Source: 34-65-8 sp963529855 (GTDB lineage Bacteria; Pseudomonadota; Alphaproteobacteria; Sphingomonadales; Sphingomonadaceae). From it: a stretch of 64,000 bases of DNA. The stretch lies in NCBI GenBank assembly GCA_963529855.1, contig CAURZK010000003.1:124001-188000 (forward strand), read 5' to 3'. The stretch's first letter is position 1, and the number at the start of each line of letters is the position of its first letter. Shown here piece after piece: positions 33,527-41,388 of the stretch. The notes under the pieces are model-generated. The model was not told the DNA's origin, ran no database searches, and was given only the letters and a program-made list of their open reading frames with translations. The translations under genes were made by a program, and so were the position numbers.

Positions 33527-34275
33527 AGGTGGCGGTCCAGCTTGTCGAGCGCGGCCTGCATCAGGCGTTCGCGTGCGCCATCGTCGTCCAGCGCCACGAA
33601 CGCATCGCCGATGAATGCCTGCACCAGCAGCCGCCGGGCAAGGTCGGGCGAGAGCCCGCGCGCGGCCATGTAGAACCGGGCCTGCTCGTCCAGCTGGCCG
33701 ACGGTCGCGCCGTGCGCGCATTTCACGTCGTCGGCAAAAATCTCGAGCTGCGGCACCGCGTTCACGCTCGCGCCCTTTTCCAGCAGCAAGCCCTTGAAGC
33801 TTTGCGCCGCGTCGGTTTTCTGCGCGTGGCGCGCGACCTCGATATTGCCGAGGAAGTTGCCCGTGCCCCGGCCCCAGTGAACCGCGCGCACCACCTGCTC
33901 GCTGGTCGCGTCAGGTTCGGCATGGACCACGCGGGTGACGAATTCGCGCACGGTGTCGCGTCCGCCCACGGTCACGCCGCCAAACCCGAAATGTGCGGCC
34001 CGGCCCAGAGTCACCTCGATCTCGATCCGGGCATAGTCGGCCGCGGCGATCACGGCGTAAAGCTCGCACCGCGCGCCGTCACCGACCGTCACACGCAGGC
34101 GGCGCAGTTCGGTGGCCCCCACACTGCCATCCTCGATCGTCAGGCATTCGCGGAACGTGTCGCCCGCTGGCACCGCGATCTCGCGCCACTGGTCGAGCGG
34201 GACGCCCGCGAGCGCCTCGACCGCGGCATAGCGCCACGCCTCGTCCTTGCGGGTGGGGAGCACGGCCGCGCTCAC
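33523..34275 (-). CDS. sufD: Fe-S assembly protein SufD
   Basis: Partner of SufB in the SufBC2D scaffold. About 250 aa, shorter than the gammaproteobacterial SufD (about 420 aa) but like other alphaproteobacterial ones. It has the start VLPTRKDEAWRYAAVEAL, then the beta-helix core (TEQ-like repeats) and the C-terminal VNAVPQLEIFADDVKCAHGATVGQLDE with the conserved Cys and His, followed by ARRLLVQAFIGDAF. The GTG at 34275 overlaps the upstream stop; a longer frame to 34335 lies inside the preceding gene. Confidence 0.93.
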   Translation of the reverse strand: MSAAVLPTRKDEAWRYAAVEALAGVPLDQWREIAVPAGDTFRECLTIEDGSVGATELRRLRVTVGDGARCELYAVIAAADYARIEIEVTLGRAAHFGFGGVTVGGRDTVREFVTRVVHAEPDATSEQVVRAVHWGRGTGNFLGNIEVARHAQKTDAAQSFKGLLLEKGASVNAVPQLEIFADDVKCAHGATVGQLDEQARFYMAARGLSPDLARRLLVQAFIGDAFVALDDDGARERLMQAALDKLDRHL

Positions 34276-34652
34276 GGCCGCACCCGCGTGGCTGCTAGGC
34301 GCGAGACCGCGTCGGCCTCGTAAGCGGTCAAGCATGGCTCGATACCCTTGGCCATCGCATCGAACCCGTCGCGCTTTTCGCGGCGGCTGCGATCCGATCC
34401 CATCAGCGCATCGATGCGCGGCTCCAGCGGCTTCATGCAGGTCAGCATCGCGCCGCAGCGGATCGCATCCAATGCCTTGTCGCCGCTCGACTGGCTGGTA
34501 CGGCAGACCATTCGGCCGTTGACCTTGCTGACGCCGCCCTTCCAGCCGCGCATCTGCTTGGCGATCACCACGATTTCGCGCGAGACATCGGTCGCGGGCG
34601 GGGCGACAGGCAGCGCAGGAGCGGCGGCAAGCAGGGCGAGGGCGAGGGTCAC
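34272..34652 (-). CDS. Small secreted protein inside the SUF operon
   Basis: A 126-aa protein with an N-terminal signal peptide (LALALLAAAPALPVA) and a charged mature part holding four Cys residues (MVCRTSQSS, IRCGAMLTCMKPLE, PCLTAYEA), suggesting disulfides in the periplasm. I recognise no family. It overlaps sufC at its start (GTGA) and sufD at its stop, so it is fully embedded in the operon. A periplasmic protein in a cytoplasmic cluster-assembly operon is unexpected. Confidence 0.75.
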   Translation of the reverse strand: MTLALALLAAAPALPVAPPATDVSREIVVIAKQMRGWKGGVSKVNGRMVCRTSQSSGDKALDAIRCGAMLTCMKPLEPRIDALMGSDRSRREKRDGFDAMAKGIEPCLTAYEADAVSRLAATRVRP

Positions 34653-35395
34653 GCCGCCATCACCGCGTCATAGCCTTCACGCTCGAGCTCGCGCGCGAGG
34701 TCCGCACCGCCCCTTTTCACGATCCGGCCACCTGCCAGCACGTGGACATGGTCCGGCTTCACGTAATCGAGCAGACGCTGGTAATGGGTGATCAGCAGCA
34801 CGGCCTTGTCGGGCCGGCGCATGATCGCGTTGATCCCTTCGCCGACCACGCGCAACGCGTCGATGTCGAGACCGGAATCGGTTTCGTCCAGCACAGCGAG
34901 CTGGGGGTCGAGAATGCCCATCTGGACCATCTCGGCGCGCTTCTTCTCGCCGCCGGAAAAGCCGACGTTCACGTGGCGCTTCAGCATCTCCATGTCGAGC
35001 TTGAGCAGCGCTGCCTTGTCCTTCGCCAGCTTCAGGAATTCGCCGCCCGAAAGCGGATCTTCCCCCCGGCTCTTGCGCTGCGAATTCAATGCTTCGCGCA
35101 GGAACTGGACGTTGGAAACGCCCGGAATCTCTACCGGGTACTGAAAGCCGAGGAACAGGCCCAGCGCGGCGCGTTCGTGCGGGTCCATGGCGAGAAGGTC
35201 CTGCCCGTCGAACGTGACCGTGCCGCCCGTTACCTCGTAACCGGGCCGCCCGCCCAAGACATAGGACAGCGTCGACTTGCCCGCACCGTTCGGGCCCATG
35301 ATCGCATGGACCTCGCCCGCGTTCACTGTGAGCGAAAGGCCCTTGAGGATCGGCTTGTCGGCGACGGTGGCGTGAAGGTCGGTGATCTGGAGCAT
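34649..35395 (-). CDS. sufC: Fe-S assembly ATPase SufC
   Basis: ABC-type ATPase that drives the SufBCD scaffold. The 248 aa show Walker A GPNGAGKST (34-42), the signature FSGGEKKRAEMVQM, Walker B with LAVLDETDSGLD and the H-loop LLITHYQRLL. All match SufC. The ATG at 35395 overlaps the DUF559 gene stop by one base (TGATG). Confidence 0.97.
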   Translation of the reverse strand: MLQITDLHATVADKPILKGLSLTVNAGEVHAIMGPNGAGKSTLSYVLGGRPGYEVTGGTVTFDGQDLLAMDPHERAALGLFLGFQYPVEIPGVSNVQFLREALNSQRKSRGEDPLSGGEFLKLAKDKAALLKLDMEMLKRHVNVGFSGGEKKRAEMVQMGILDPQLAVLDETDSGLDIDALRVVGEGINAIMRRPDKAVLLITHYQRLLDYVKPDHVHVLAGGRIVKRGGADLARELEREGYDAVMAA

Positions 35396-35919
35396 CAGTC
35401 GTTCCTGCGCGGCGCTTTCGGCCGCCCGTAGTGCTGGTTGGGATTGGCTGCGGCGTGGGCGCGGGCCTTGTCCTTCTTGTCGGCGATGCGCATCCGCATC
35501 CCCGCGGTGATCCGCGCCAGCACATCGTCGATGTTTTCGAGGATGTCGGCAGCCTTGATCCGCATCACGCGGATGCCGACGCTTTCCAGGCTCTTGTCGC
35601 GGCGCTTGGCCAGCGTGTCGTCCTGCCCGTCCTCGTCGATGGCGATCGCCATGCCGAGGTTGTGGCAGTTGAAATCGACGATCGCGCTGCCGACCACCGC
35701 GTGGCGGGTGAACTTGTAACGCCCGAGATCGGCCTTGGCGAACCGCTCCGCCAGCGCCTTGTGCGCGTCGGACGAATGCCGCCGCATCTCGCGCGCCTGT
35801 TCGTGCAGGACATCGAGCCGCTTGTCGGAAATCTCCCACCCGCGCCCCTTCTTCTTGAGCGCGGGGGCTTCGGCGCTGTCCCACGGATTGCGGAGCTGGA
35901 GGGTTTTACGGTCGGTCAT
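35395..35919 (-). CDS. DUF559 (endonuclease-like) protein in the SUF operon
   Basis: A 174-aa protein with a DUF559-type restriction-endonuclease fold related to Vsr. The conserved region (about 30-140) reads LHEQAREMRRHSSDAHK, FRRQ-like RYKFTRHAVVGSAIVDFNCHNLGMAIAID, then SLESVGIRVMRIKAADIL. The acidic residues expected in the nuclease centre appear as Asp in SAIVDFNC and Glu/Asp in AIDEDGQ. It lies between sufB and sufC, starting one base after the membrane protein stop. Why a nuclease-like gene sits here is unknown; it may bind DNA or RNA, or be inactive. Confidence 0.85.
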   Translation of the reverse strand: MTDRKTLQLRNPWDSAEAPALKKKGRGWEISDKRLDVLHEQAREMRRHSSDAHKALAERFAKADLGRYKFTRHAVVGSAIVDFNCHNLGMAIAIDEDGQDDTLAKRRDKSLESVGIRVMRIKAADILENIDDVLARITAGMRMRIADKKDKARAHAAANPNQHYGRPKAPRRND

Positions 35920-35920
35920 G

Positions 35921-36229
35921 TCAAAGGGTGCCCACTGCAAAAACGATGATGACCGCCGCGTAAACTATGAGTCCTGCCAACAGGCCAGCTGATGCGAACC
36001 GTAGAGCTTTCTGGGTTTGGGGAACAATTTCTCTCCTAGCGGCAGTCTCACTTGCAATGATCACAAGGGGGGGGCCGTAAAAGAACAAGCTGAGAAACAG
36101 CAATCCGGGATCGCGAATATCCGGCACAGGTACCCAAAATCCATTCGTCGCAAAGGCGTTCAAAATGATAATGCCCCAGACGAAGAGCCACGCAATAGCC
36201 AGCGTAAGGTTCGAACGGCTTCTGATCAC
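35921..36229 (-). CDS. Small three-helix membrane protein in the SUF operon
   Basis: A 102-aa hydrophobic protein with three predicted membrane helices (about 8-28, 42-60, 78-100). I recognise no family. The GTG start overlaps the sufB stop (GTGA), showing coupling. Its base composition looks AT-richer than its neighbours, with codons such as ATA, TTA-like runs and AAT/AAA that are rare nearby, suggesting a late arrival in the operon. Role unknown. Confidence 0.7.
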   Translation of the reverse strand: MIRSRSNLTLAIAWLFVWGIIILNAFATNGFWVPVPDIRDPGLLFLSLFFYGPPLVIIASETAARREIVPQTQKALRFASAGLLAGLIVYAAVIIVFAVGTL

Positions 36230-37722
36230 CCCACGCTCCCCTCAAGTGAAATCGCCAGCAGCTTCTGCGCCTCGACCGCGAATTCCATCGGCAGTTCCTT
36301 CAGCACTTCGCGCGCGAAGCCGTTGACGATCAGCGCCACCGCCTCTTCCTCGCCCAGCCCGCGCTGCATGGCGTAGAACAGCTGGTCGTCGGAAATCTTG
36401 CTGGTGGTCGCCTCGTGCTCGATCTGCGCGCTGGGATTGCGCACTTCGATGTAGGGCACGGTGTGCGCGCCGCACTGATCGCCCAGCAGCAGTGAATCGC
36501 ACTGGGTGAAATTGCGCACGTTGTCCGCATTCGGCCCGACCCGCACCAGTCCGCGATAGGTGTTGTTCGACTTGCCCGCCGAAATGCCCTTGGAGATGAT
36601 CGTCGAGCGGCTGCCGCGCCCGTTGTGGATCATCTTGGTGCCGGTATCGGCCTGCTGGAAATTGTTGGTCACCGCGACCGAGTAGAACTCGCCCACGCTG
36701 TCCTCCCCATTGAGGACGCAGCTGGGATATTTCCACGTCACCGCGCTGCCGGTTTCGACCTGGGTCCAGCTGATCTTCGACCGCGCGCCCTGGCACAGCC
36801 CGCGCTTGGTGACGAAGTTGTAAATCCCGCCCACGCCCTCTGCATTGCCGGGGTACCAGTTCTGGACGGTCGAATACTTGATCTCGGCATCTTCCATCGC
36901 GACCAGTTCGACCACCGCGGCGTGGAGCTGGTTCTCGTCGCGCATCGGCGCGGTGCAGCCTTCCAGATAACTGACGTAGCTGCCTTTTTCCGCGATGATC
37001 AGGGTGCGTTCGAATTGCCCGGTGTTTTCCGCATTGATGCGGAAATAGGTGCTGAGCTCCATCGGGCAGCGCACGCCTTCGGGCACATAGACGAAGGTGC
37101 CGTCGGAAAAGACTGCGCAGTTGAGCGTCGCGAAGAAGTTGTCGTGCTGCGGCACGACCTTGCCGAGCCATTTCTTCACGAGGTCCGGATATTCGCGGAT
37201 CGCCTCGCTGATGGAGAGGAAGATCACGCCCGCGCGCTTCAGTTCCTCGCGGAACGTGGTTGCGACGCTGACGCTGTCGAACACCGCGTCCACTGCGACC
37301 TTGCGCGCGCCTTCGACCCCGGCGAGCACTTCCTGTTCCGCCACCGGAATGCCCAGCTTGTCGTAGACCGCCTTGATCTCGGGATCGAGTTCATCGAGGC
37401 TGGCCAGCGCCGGCTTCTTCTTGGGCGCGGCGTAATAGTAAGCGTCCTGGTAATCGATCGCCGGATAGCCGAGCTTGGCCCAGTCGGGCTCGGCCATGGT
37501 CTGCCACAGGCGAAAGGCTTTCAGCCGCCATTCGAGCATCCATTCCGGCTCGTTCTTCTTGGCCGAAATGAAGCGGACGGTGTCTTCGCTCAGGCCCTTC
37601 TCGGCGAACTCGGTCTCGATGTCCGCCGACCAGCCGTGTTCGTATTCCGCCGCCTTGGCAGCGGCCTCGCGCGCCTCGGCGTCGATCACGGGTTCGGCCT
37701 CGATCTGCAGGTCTTCGCTCAT
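36226..37722 (-). CDS. sufB: Fe-S cluster scaffold SufB
   Basis: Scaffold on which clusters are built, with SufC and SufD. The 498 aa match the family. Motifs include VFDSVSVATTFREEL, VVPQHDNFFATLNCAVFSD, CPMELSTYFRINAENTGQF, YLEGCTAPMRDENQLHAAVVE, YSTVQNWYPGNAEGVGGIYNF and the C-terminal RNPSAQIEHEATTSKISDDQL. The ATG at 37722 overlaps the Rrf2 regulator stop. Its stop overlaps the membrane protein start. Confidence 0.97.
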   Translation of the reverse strand: MSEDLQIEAEPVIDAEAREAAAKAAEYEHGWSADIETEFAEKGLSEDTVRFISAKKNEPEWMLEWRLKAFRLWQTMAEPDWAKLGYPAIDYQDAYYYAAPKKKPALASLDELDPEIKAVYDKLGIPVAEQEVLAGVEGARKVAVDAVFDSVSVATTFREELKRAGVIFLSISEAIREYPDLVKKWLGKVVPQHDNFFATLNCAVFSDGTFVYVPEGVRCPMELSTYFRINAENTGQFERTLIIAEKGSYVSYLEGCTAPMRDENQLHAAVVELVAMEDAEIKYSTVQNWYPGNAEGVGGIYNFVTKRGLCQGARSKISWTQVETGSAVTWKYPSCVLNGEDSVGEFYSVAVTNNFQQADTGTKMIHNGRGSRSTIISKGISAGKSNNTYRGLVRVGPNADNVRNFTQCDSLLLGDQCGAHTVPYIEVRNPSAQIEHEATTSKISDDQLFYAMQRGLGEEEAVALIVNGFAREVLKELPMEFAVEAQKLLAISLEGSVG

Positions 37723-38126
37723 GCCATTTCTCTCGTGCCCGCGAGCTGCGTCAGCGGGATCCCCGCCAGCGCGCCGCGCAGGGCGGTGTTGACCAGCGGC
37801 CAGTGGGGTTTGACCCGGCAGTCGTGATCCATCGCGCATTCGCCCTCGATGCAGGCAGCGATCGCGATCGGGCCTTCCACTGCCTCGACGATGTCGGCCA
37901 CGGTGATGGCCGCTGCCGGCCGCGCCAGCTGAAGCCCGCCGCCCGCGCCGCGCGTGGAGCGAAGCAACCCGGCAGCCGTCAGCTTGCTCACCAGTTTCTG
38001 CACCGTGGGCACCGGCAAGCCGGTTTCCGCCGCCAGTTCCGCTGCACTCGTCCGCCCGCCGCCGCAATGACGCGCGGCGGCGCTCATTGTGACGACGGCA
38101 TAGTCGGCAAGGTTGGACAGGCGCAT
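37719..38126 (-). CDS. Rrf2-family Fe-S regulator of the SUF operon
   Basis: Winged-helix transcription regulator of 135 aa, similar to IscR and SufR-type Rrf2 proteins. The N-terminal HTH is LADYAVVTMSAAARHC, AAETGLPVPTVQKLVSKLTAAGLL, then RSTRGAGGGLQLAR (wing). Three Cys (92, 97, 103) in CIEGECAMDHDC are the expected cluster ligands. It probably senses its own Fe-S cluster and adjusts the operon to demand. A 10-bp perfect dyad lies just upstream. It is first in the operon, coupled to sufB. Confidence 0.93.
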   Translation of the reverse strand: MRLSNLADYAVVTMSAAARHCGGGRTSAAELAAETGLPVPTVQKLVSKLTAAGLLRSTRGAGGGLQLARPAAAITVADIVEAVEGPIAIAACIEGECAMDHDCRVKPHWPLVNTALRGALAGIPLTQLAGTREMA

Positions 38127-38133
38127 GTGGCGC

Positions 38134-38158
38134 AAATCGGACCAACGCGGTCCGATTT
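38134..38158. promoter_or_regulatory. Candidate operator of the SUF operon
   Basis: Perfect inverted repeat AAATCGGACC (38134-38143), 5-base spacer AACGC, GGTCCGATTT (38149-38158). It ends 7 bases before the rrf2 gene start. A long perfect dyad in front of an autoregulated Rrf2 operon is most simply its binding site. It is also 42 bases after the upstream gene's stop on the same strand, so it could act as a terminator stem, but no U-run follows. Confidence 0.55.
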
Positions 38159-38199
38159 CAACCGAAAACGCTTACTTGCGAGTCGTTAGCAATTACCGG

Positions 38200-40011
38200 C
38201 TACCCGCCTTTTTGCTCGGCGATCCAGGCGTCGATGTTTTCTTCCAGGATCGACAGCGGCACCGGGCCGCTCAGGAGCACGGCGTCGTGGAACGCGGGAT
38301 AACGGAAATCCGCGCCCAGTTCCCTTTGCGCCTTCGCGCGCAGTTCCATGATCTTGAGTTTGCCGATGGTGTAGGCGGTTGCCTGCCCGGGGTAAACGAC
38401 ATAGCGTTCGATCGCCTTCTCGATATCGCCGGGCGGGTTGGGGGTATTGTCGGCGAGATACTGGATTGCCCGTGCGCGGCTCCAGCGCTTGGAGTGAATG
38501 CCGGTATCCACCACCAGTCGACAGGCTCTCCACAGCTCCATCCCCAGCCGGCCGAAGTCGGAATAGGGGTCGGTGTAAAAGCCCATGTCCTTGCCCAGTT
38601 CCTCGGTGTAGAGGCCCCAGCCCTCGGTATAGGCCGTGACCCCGCCGAAGCGGCGGAACGGCGGCACGTCGCCCAGCGCGGTCTGGATCGAGCGTTGCAG
38701 GTGATGCCCCGGCAACCCTTCGTGATAGGCGAGCGCCTCGAGCTCGTTCTTCGACATGTCGCGCAGGTTGTAGAGGTTGACGTAGTAGGTGCCCGGCCGC
38801 GATCCGTCCGGCGCAGGGCTCTGATAGAAGGCCTTGCCCGCGCTCTGTTCGCGGAACGCCTCGACCGGCTTCACCACCAGCGGATCCTTGGGCAGCGTGG
38901 CGAAATATTCGGGGAGCCGGGCCTCCATCTTGTCGAGCACCGCGTCGACTTCCGCCAGATAGCCTTCCCGCGTGGTGTGGTAGAAGCGCGGATCGTCGCG
39001 GGTGAAGGCGAAGAATTCCTGCAGCGTGCCGGTGAAGCCGACCTTCTGCATGATCGCCCGCATCTCGCCGTGGATGCGCTCAACCTCGCGCAGGCCGATC
39101 TGGTGGACCTGATCGGCAGTGAGGTCAGTGGTGGTGTAATTGGCGAGCAGCGCGTCATAATACGCCGCCCCCTGCGGCAGGCGCCAGATGCCGTCGTCGG
39201 TCGGCGCGATCTTCTGCTGGCGCTGCATTTCGGCAAGCAGACGCTGGTAAGCCGGGACGGCCGCGCTGTTCCACGCGGCCAGCGCATCAGCCTTCAGCTG
39301 CGCCTTGTCCGCATCGGCCAGCGTGAGGGCATCCACCTTGCCGCCGAAATCCTCGAGCACGGCATTGTCCGCACCGGCCTTCAGCAGGTTCTCGATATCG
39401 GAAATGACGTAGGGATAGACCCAGTCGGGCGGCATCACGCCCTTGGCTGCGCGTGTCCGCGATTCCGCGATAAGCGTGTCGATCTGCGGGCCGAGCCCGC
39501 GAATGCGGCTGACGTAATCGACCGCCTGCTGCCGATCGGACACCCGGTGGATATTGATCAGGAACGCCGGCAGCCCGCTTTGCGCGCCGTTCATCTGGTC
39601 GAAGATGTATTCGTAGTCGCGATAGGGCCACAGCGCCTCGCGCCGCGCGGCCGCCTGTTCGAACAGACGGAACGACAGCGCATCCTGTTTATCGAGCGTG
39701 GCGGGATCGTAGTTCGCACGCATCTCGGCCAGCGTCGAGCGCATCAGGGCGATCTCGCGTTCCTCGGCAGCGTCCGATGCATCACCCCACTTGCCGTAAT
39801 CAGCGTCGCGGATGCCGCGGTAGGCCTTGCCTTCGGGCGACATGGCAAGCTGGGCCGCGTCGTACTGTTCGAACAGTTGCCCTATGTCCCGCGTGTCGCG
39901 CGTGGCGGCAGCTGGCGCGCTGGCAACCTCACCCTGAACAGTCGGGGCGCAGGCCCCCAGCGGCAGGGACAGCGCAAGCGCGGATGCGGCAAGGAAACGG
40001 GCGGCGGTCAT
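38200..40011 (-). CDS. DUF885 family lipoprotein (putative peptidase)
   Basis: Lipoprotein of 603 aa (lipobox LGAC, Cys20). The DUF885 domain fills the protein. Near its C-terminal third is the metalloprotease-like text LEALAYHEGLPGHHLQRS (HExxxHH pattern), with FGGVTAYTEGWGLYTEELG and ELWRACRLVVDTGIHSKRWSR following. Members are gluzincin-like M32-related peptidases by fold. It would be anchored at the outer or inner membrane, facing the periplasm. It is transcribed alone; a structured RNA with a terminator lies immediately upstream on the same strand, which may control it. Confidence 0.9.
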   Translation of the reverse strand: MTAARFLAASALALSLPLGACAPTVQGEVASAPAAATRDTRDIGQLFEQYDAAQLAMSPEGKAYRGIRDADYGKWGDASDAAEEREIALMRSTLAEMRANYDPATLDKQDALSFRLFEQAAARREALWPYRDYEYIFDQMNGAQSGLPAFLINIHRVSDRQQAVDYVSRIRGLGPQIDTLIAESRTRAAKGVMPPDWVYPYVISDIENLLKAGADNAVLEDFGGKVDALTLADADKAQLKADALAAWNSAAVPAYQRLLAEMQRQQKIAPTDDGIWRLPQGAAYYDALLANYTTTDLTADQVHQIGLREVERIHGEMRAIMQKVGFTGTLQEFFAFTRDDPRFYHTTREGYLAEVDAVLDKMEARLPEYFATLPKDPLVVKPVEAFREQSAGKAFYQSPAPDGSRPGTYYVNLYNLRDMSKNELEALAYHEGLPGHHLQRSIQTALGDVPPFRRFGGVTAYTEGWGLYTEELGKDMGFYTDPYSDFGRLGMELWRACRLVVDTGIHSKRWSRARAIQYLADNTPNPPGDIEKAIERYVVYPGQATAYTIGKLKIMELRAKAQRELGADFRYPAFHDAVLLSGPVPLSILEENIDAWIAEQKGG

Positions 40012-40117
40012 CGTGGCATTCTCCCGGAAACGTTCTTCTGCCCCGGTTTCATGGCCCAGCGGCCACGCCTTGGCCAGCGACGCTCGTCGAAAATCGCGCC
40101 TGTGGCGAGCGCGAGTC

Positions 40118-40148
40118 AAAAAAAGGGCGGCCCGTTGCCAGGCCGCCC
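40118..40148 (-). terminator. Strong intrinsic terminator on the minus strand
   Basis: GC-rich 8-bp perfect stem GGGCGGCC/GGCCGCCC (40125-40132, 40141-40148), with an 8-base loop, then on the minus strand seven U (plus-strand A at 40118-40124). No minus-strand gene lies immediately upstream of it, since pyrD is on the plus strand. The transcript it ends must start in the 40149-40349 gap. Confidence 0.9.
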
Positions 40149-40265
40149 CTTGAAGTCGAGGAACTCTCTGCATCGCTGCTTCGAGCCCTTCGGGTCGCGA
40201 GTTCCTATTAGCTAAAGCTGCGACGAGTCGCTTGTATGTAAGCGACAGATCGAGTGTCGATTCTG
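40118..40265 (-). ncRNA. Candidate structured small RNA or regulatory leader
   Basis: Between the DUF885 and pyrD starts (338 bases without a gene) the minus strand encodes four stems in a row, given here as plus positions: CAGAATCGA/TCGATCTG (40246-40265, one bulge), GTCGCTT/AAGCGAC (40227-40246), AGGAACTC/GAGTTCCT closing a 48-base arm (40159-40206), and the terminator stem. A TATATT box (40267-40272) lies just upstream of the first stem. It matches no RNA family I can recall. It could be a free RNA of about 150 nt or a terminating leader of the DUF885 gene, whose start is 107 bases on. The 5' end is a guess. Confidence 0.55.
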
Positions 40266-40349
40266 TAATATACCGGGCCGCAATGGCCGTTTTCTGTACA
40301 TTTTTGACACGCTCGACAGGATTCGGCTGCCTTGCCATAGGCGGCACCG

Positions 40350-41378
40350 ATGCTGTTCCACCTGATCCGCCCCGCCCTGTTCGCCCTCGATTCGGAGCGC
40401 GCCCACCGGCTAACGATAGAGCTGCTGAAGGCCAGCCCGGCACGGCAACCGCCCGCTGCCGGACCGCTTGCGATCGAGGTGGCCGGAATCGCATTTCCCA
40501 ACCCGCTCGGGATAGCGGCCGGCTTCGACAAGGATGCCGAAGTGCCCGACCAGCTGCTCGGCCTCGGCTTCGGGTTTGCCGAAGTCGGGTCGATCACGCC
40601 GCTGCCACAGGCGGGCAATCCGCAGCCGCGCCTGTTCCGGCTGGTGGAGGATCGCGCGGTGATCAACCGCATGGGGTTCAACAACGGTGGCGCGGCGGCC
40701 GCAGCTGCGCGGCTGAAACAGCGCGCTGGTCGCCCCGGCGTGGTGGGCGTTAATCTTGGCGCGAACAAGGATTCGCCCGACCGGGTTGCCGACTATGCCC
40801 TGATGGCGCGGACAATGGCGCCTTTTGCCAGCTATCTGGCCGTCAATGTCTCCAGCCCCAATACGCCCGGGCTGCGCGCGCTGCAGGATGAAGGCGCGCT
40901 TGCCGCCCTGCTCGATGCGGTGCTGGATGCGCGCGGCGAGGGCGGCCCGCCCGTATTCCTGAAAGTCGCGCCCGACCTGGCACCGGCGGATATCGATGCA
41001 ATCGCCCGGATCGCGCATGACAAACGCCTGGGCGCGCTGATCGTCTCCAACACCACGATCGCGCGCCCGGCGCTGCGCTCGCGCCACCATGGCGAGACGG
41101 GCGGCCTGTCGGGCGCCCCCCTGCGCGACCTTGCCCAGCAGCGCCTGCGCGACTTTCGCAAGGCAACCGGCGGCGCAGTTCCACTGATCGGCGTGGGCGG
41201 GATCGGCAGCGCGGAAGATGCCTGGGCACGCATCCGCGCTGGCGCCAGTCTGGTCCAGCTTTACAGCGCCATGGTCTACGAAGGGCCGGGGCTGGCGCGG
41301 AAAATCGTCAAGGGGATCGAGCACCTCATGCGCCGCGACGGGTTCAAATCGATTGCCGATGCGGTCGGGAGCGAATAG
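40350..41378 (+). CDS. pyrD: Dihydroorotate dehydrogenase (quinone)
   Basis: Class 2, membrane-associated enzyme that oxidises dihydroorotate to orotate with quinone. The 342 aa show the amphipathic N-terminal helix (LFHLIRPALFALDSERAHRLTIELL), NPLGIAAGFDKDAE, GFAEVGSITP, NRMGFNNGG, VGVNLGANK, VNVSSPNTPGLRALQ (catalytic Ser), VSNTT and IGVGGIGSAEDAW. The N-terminal helix and the Ser active site identify the quinone-dependent class. The stop is 10 bases from the gamma-glutamyltransferase start, so the two may share a transcript. Confidence 0.97.
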   Translation: MLFHLIRPALFALDSERAHRLTIELLKASPARQPPAAGPLAIEVAGIAFPNPLGIAAGFDKDAEVPDQLLGLGFGFAEVGSITPLPQAGNPQPRLFRLVEDRAVINRMGFNNGGAAAAAARLKQRAGRPGVVGVNLGANKDSPDRVADYALMARTMAPFASYLAVNVSSPNTPGLRALQDEGALAALLDAVLDARGEGGPPVFLKVAPDLAPADIDAIARIAHDKRLGALIVSNTTIARPALRSRHHGETGGLSGAPLRDLAQQRLRDFRKATGGAVPLIGVGGIGSAEDAWARIRAGASLVQLYSAMVYEGPGLARKIVKGIEHLMRRDGFKSIADAVGSE

Positions 41379-41388
41379 CGCCGGGGTC

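Noticed and set aside
41218..41388. Longer start for the gamma-glutamyltransferase
   Set aside because: The extra 57 codons lie inside pyrD, and the ATG at 41389 gives a proper lipoprotein signal.
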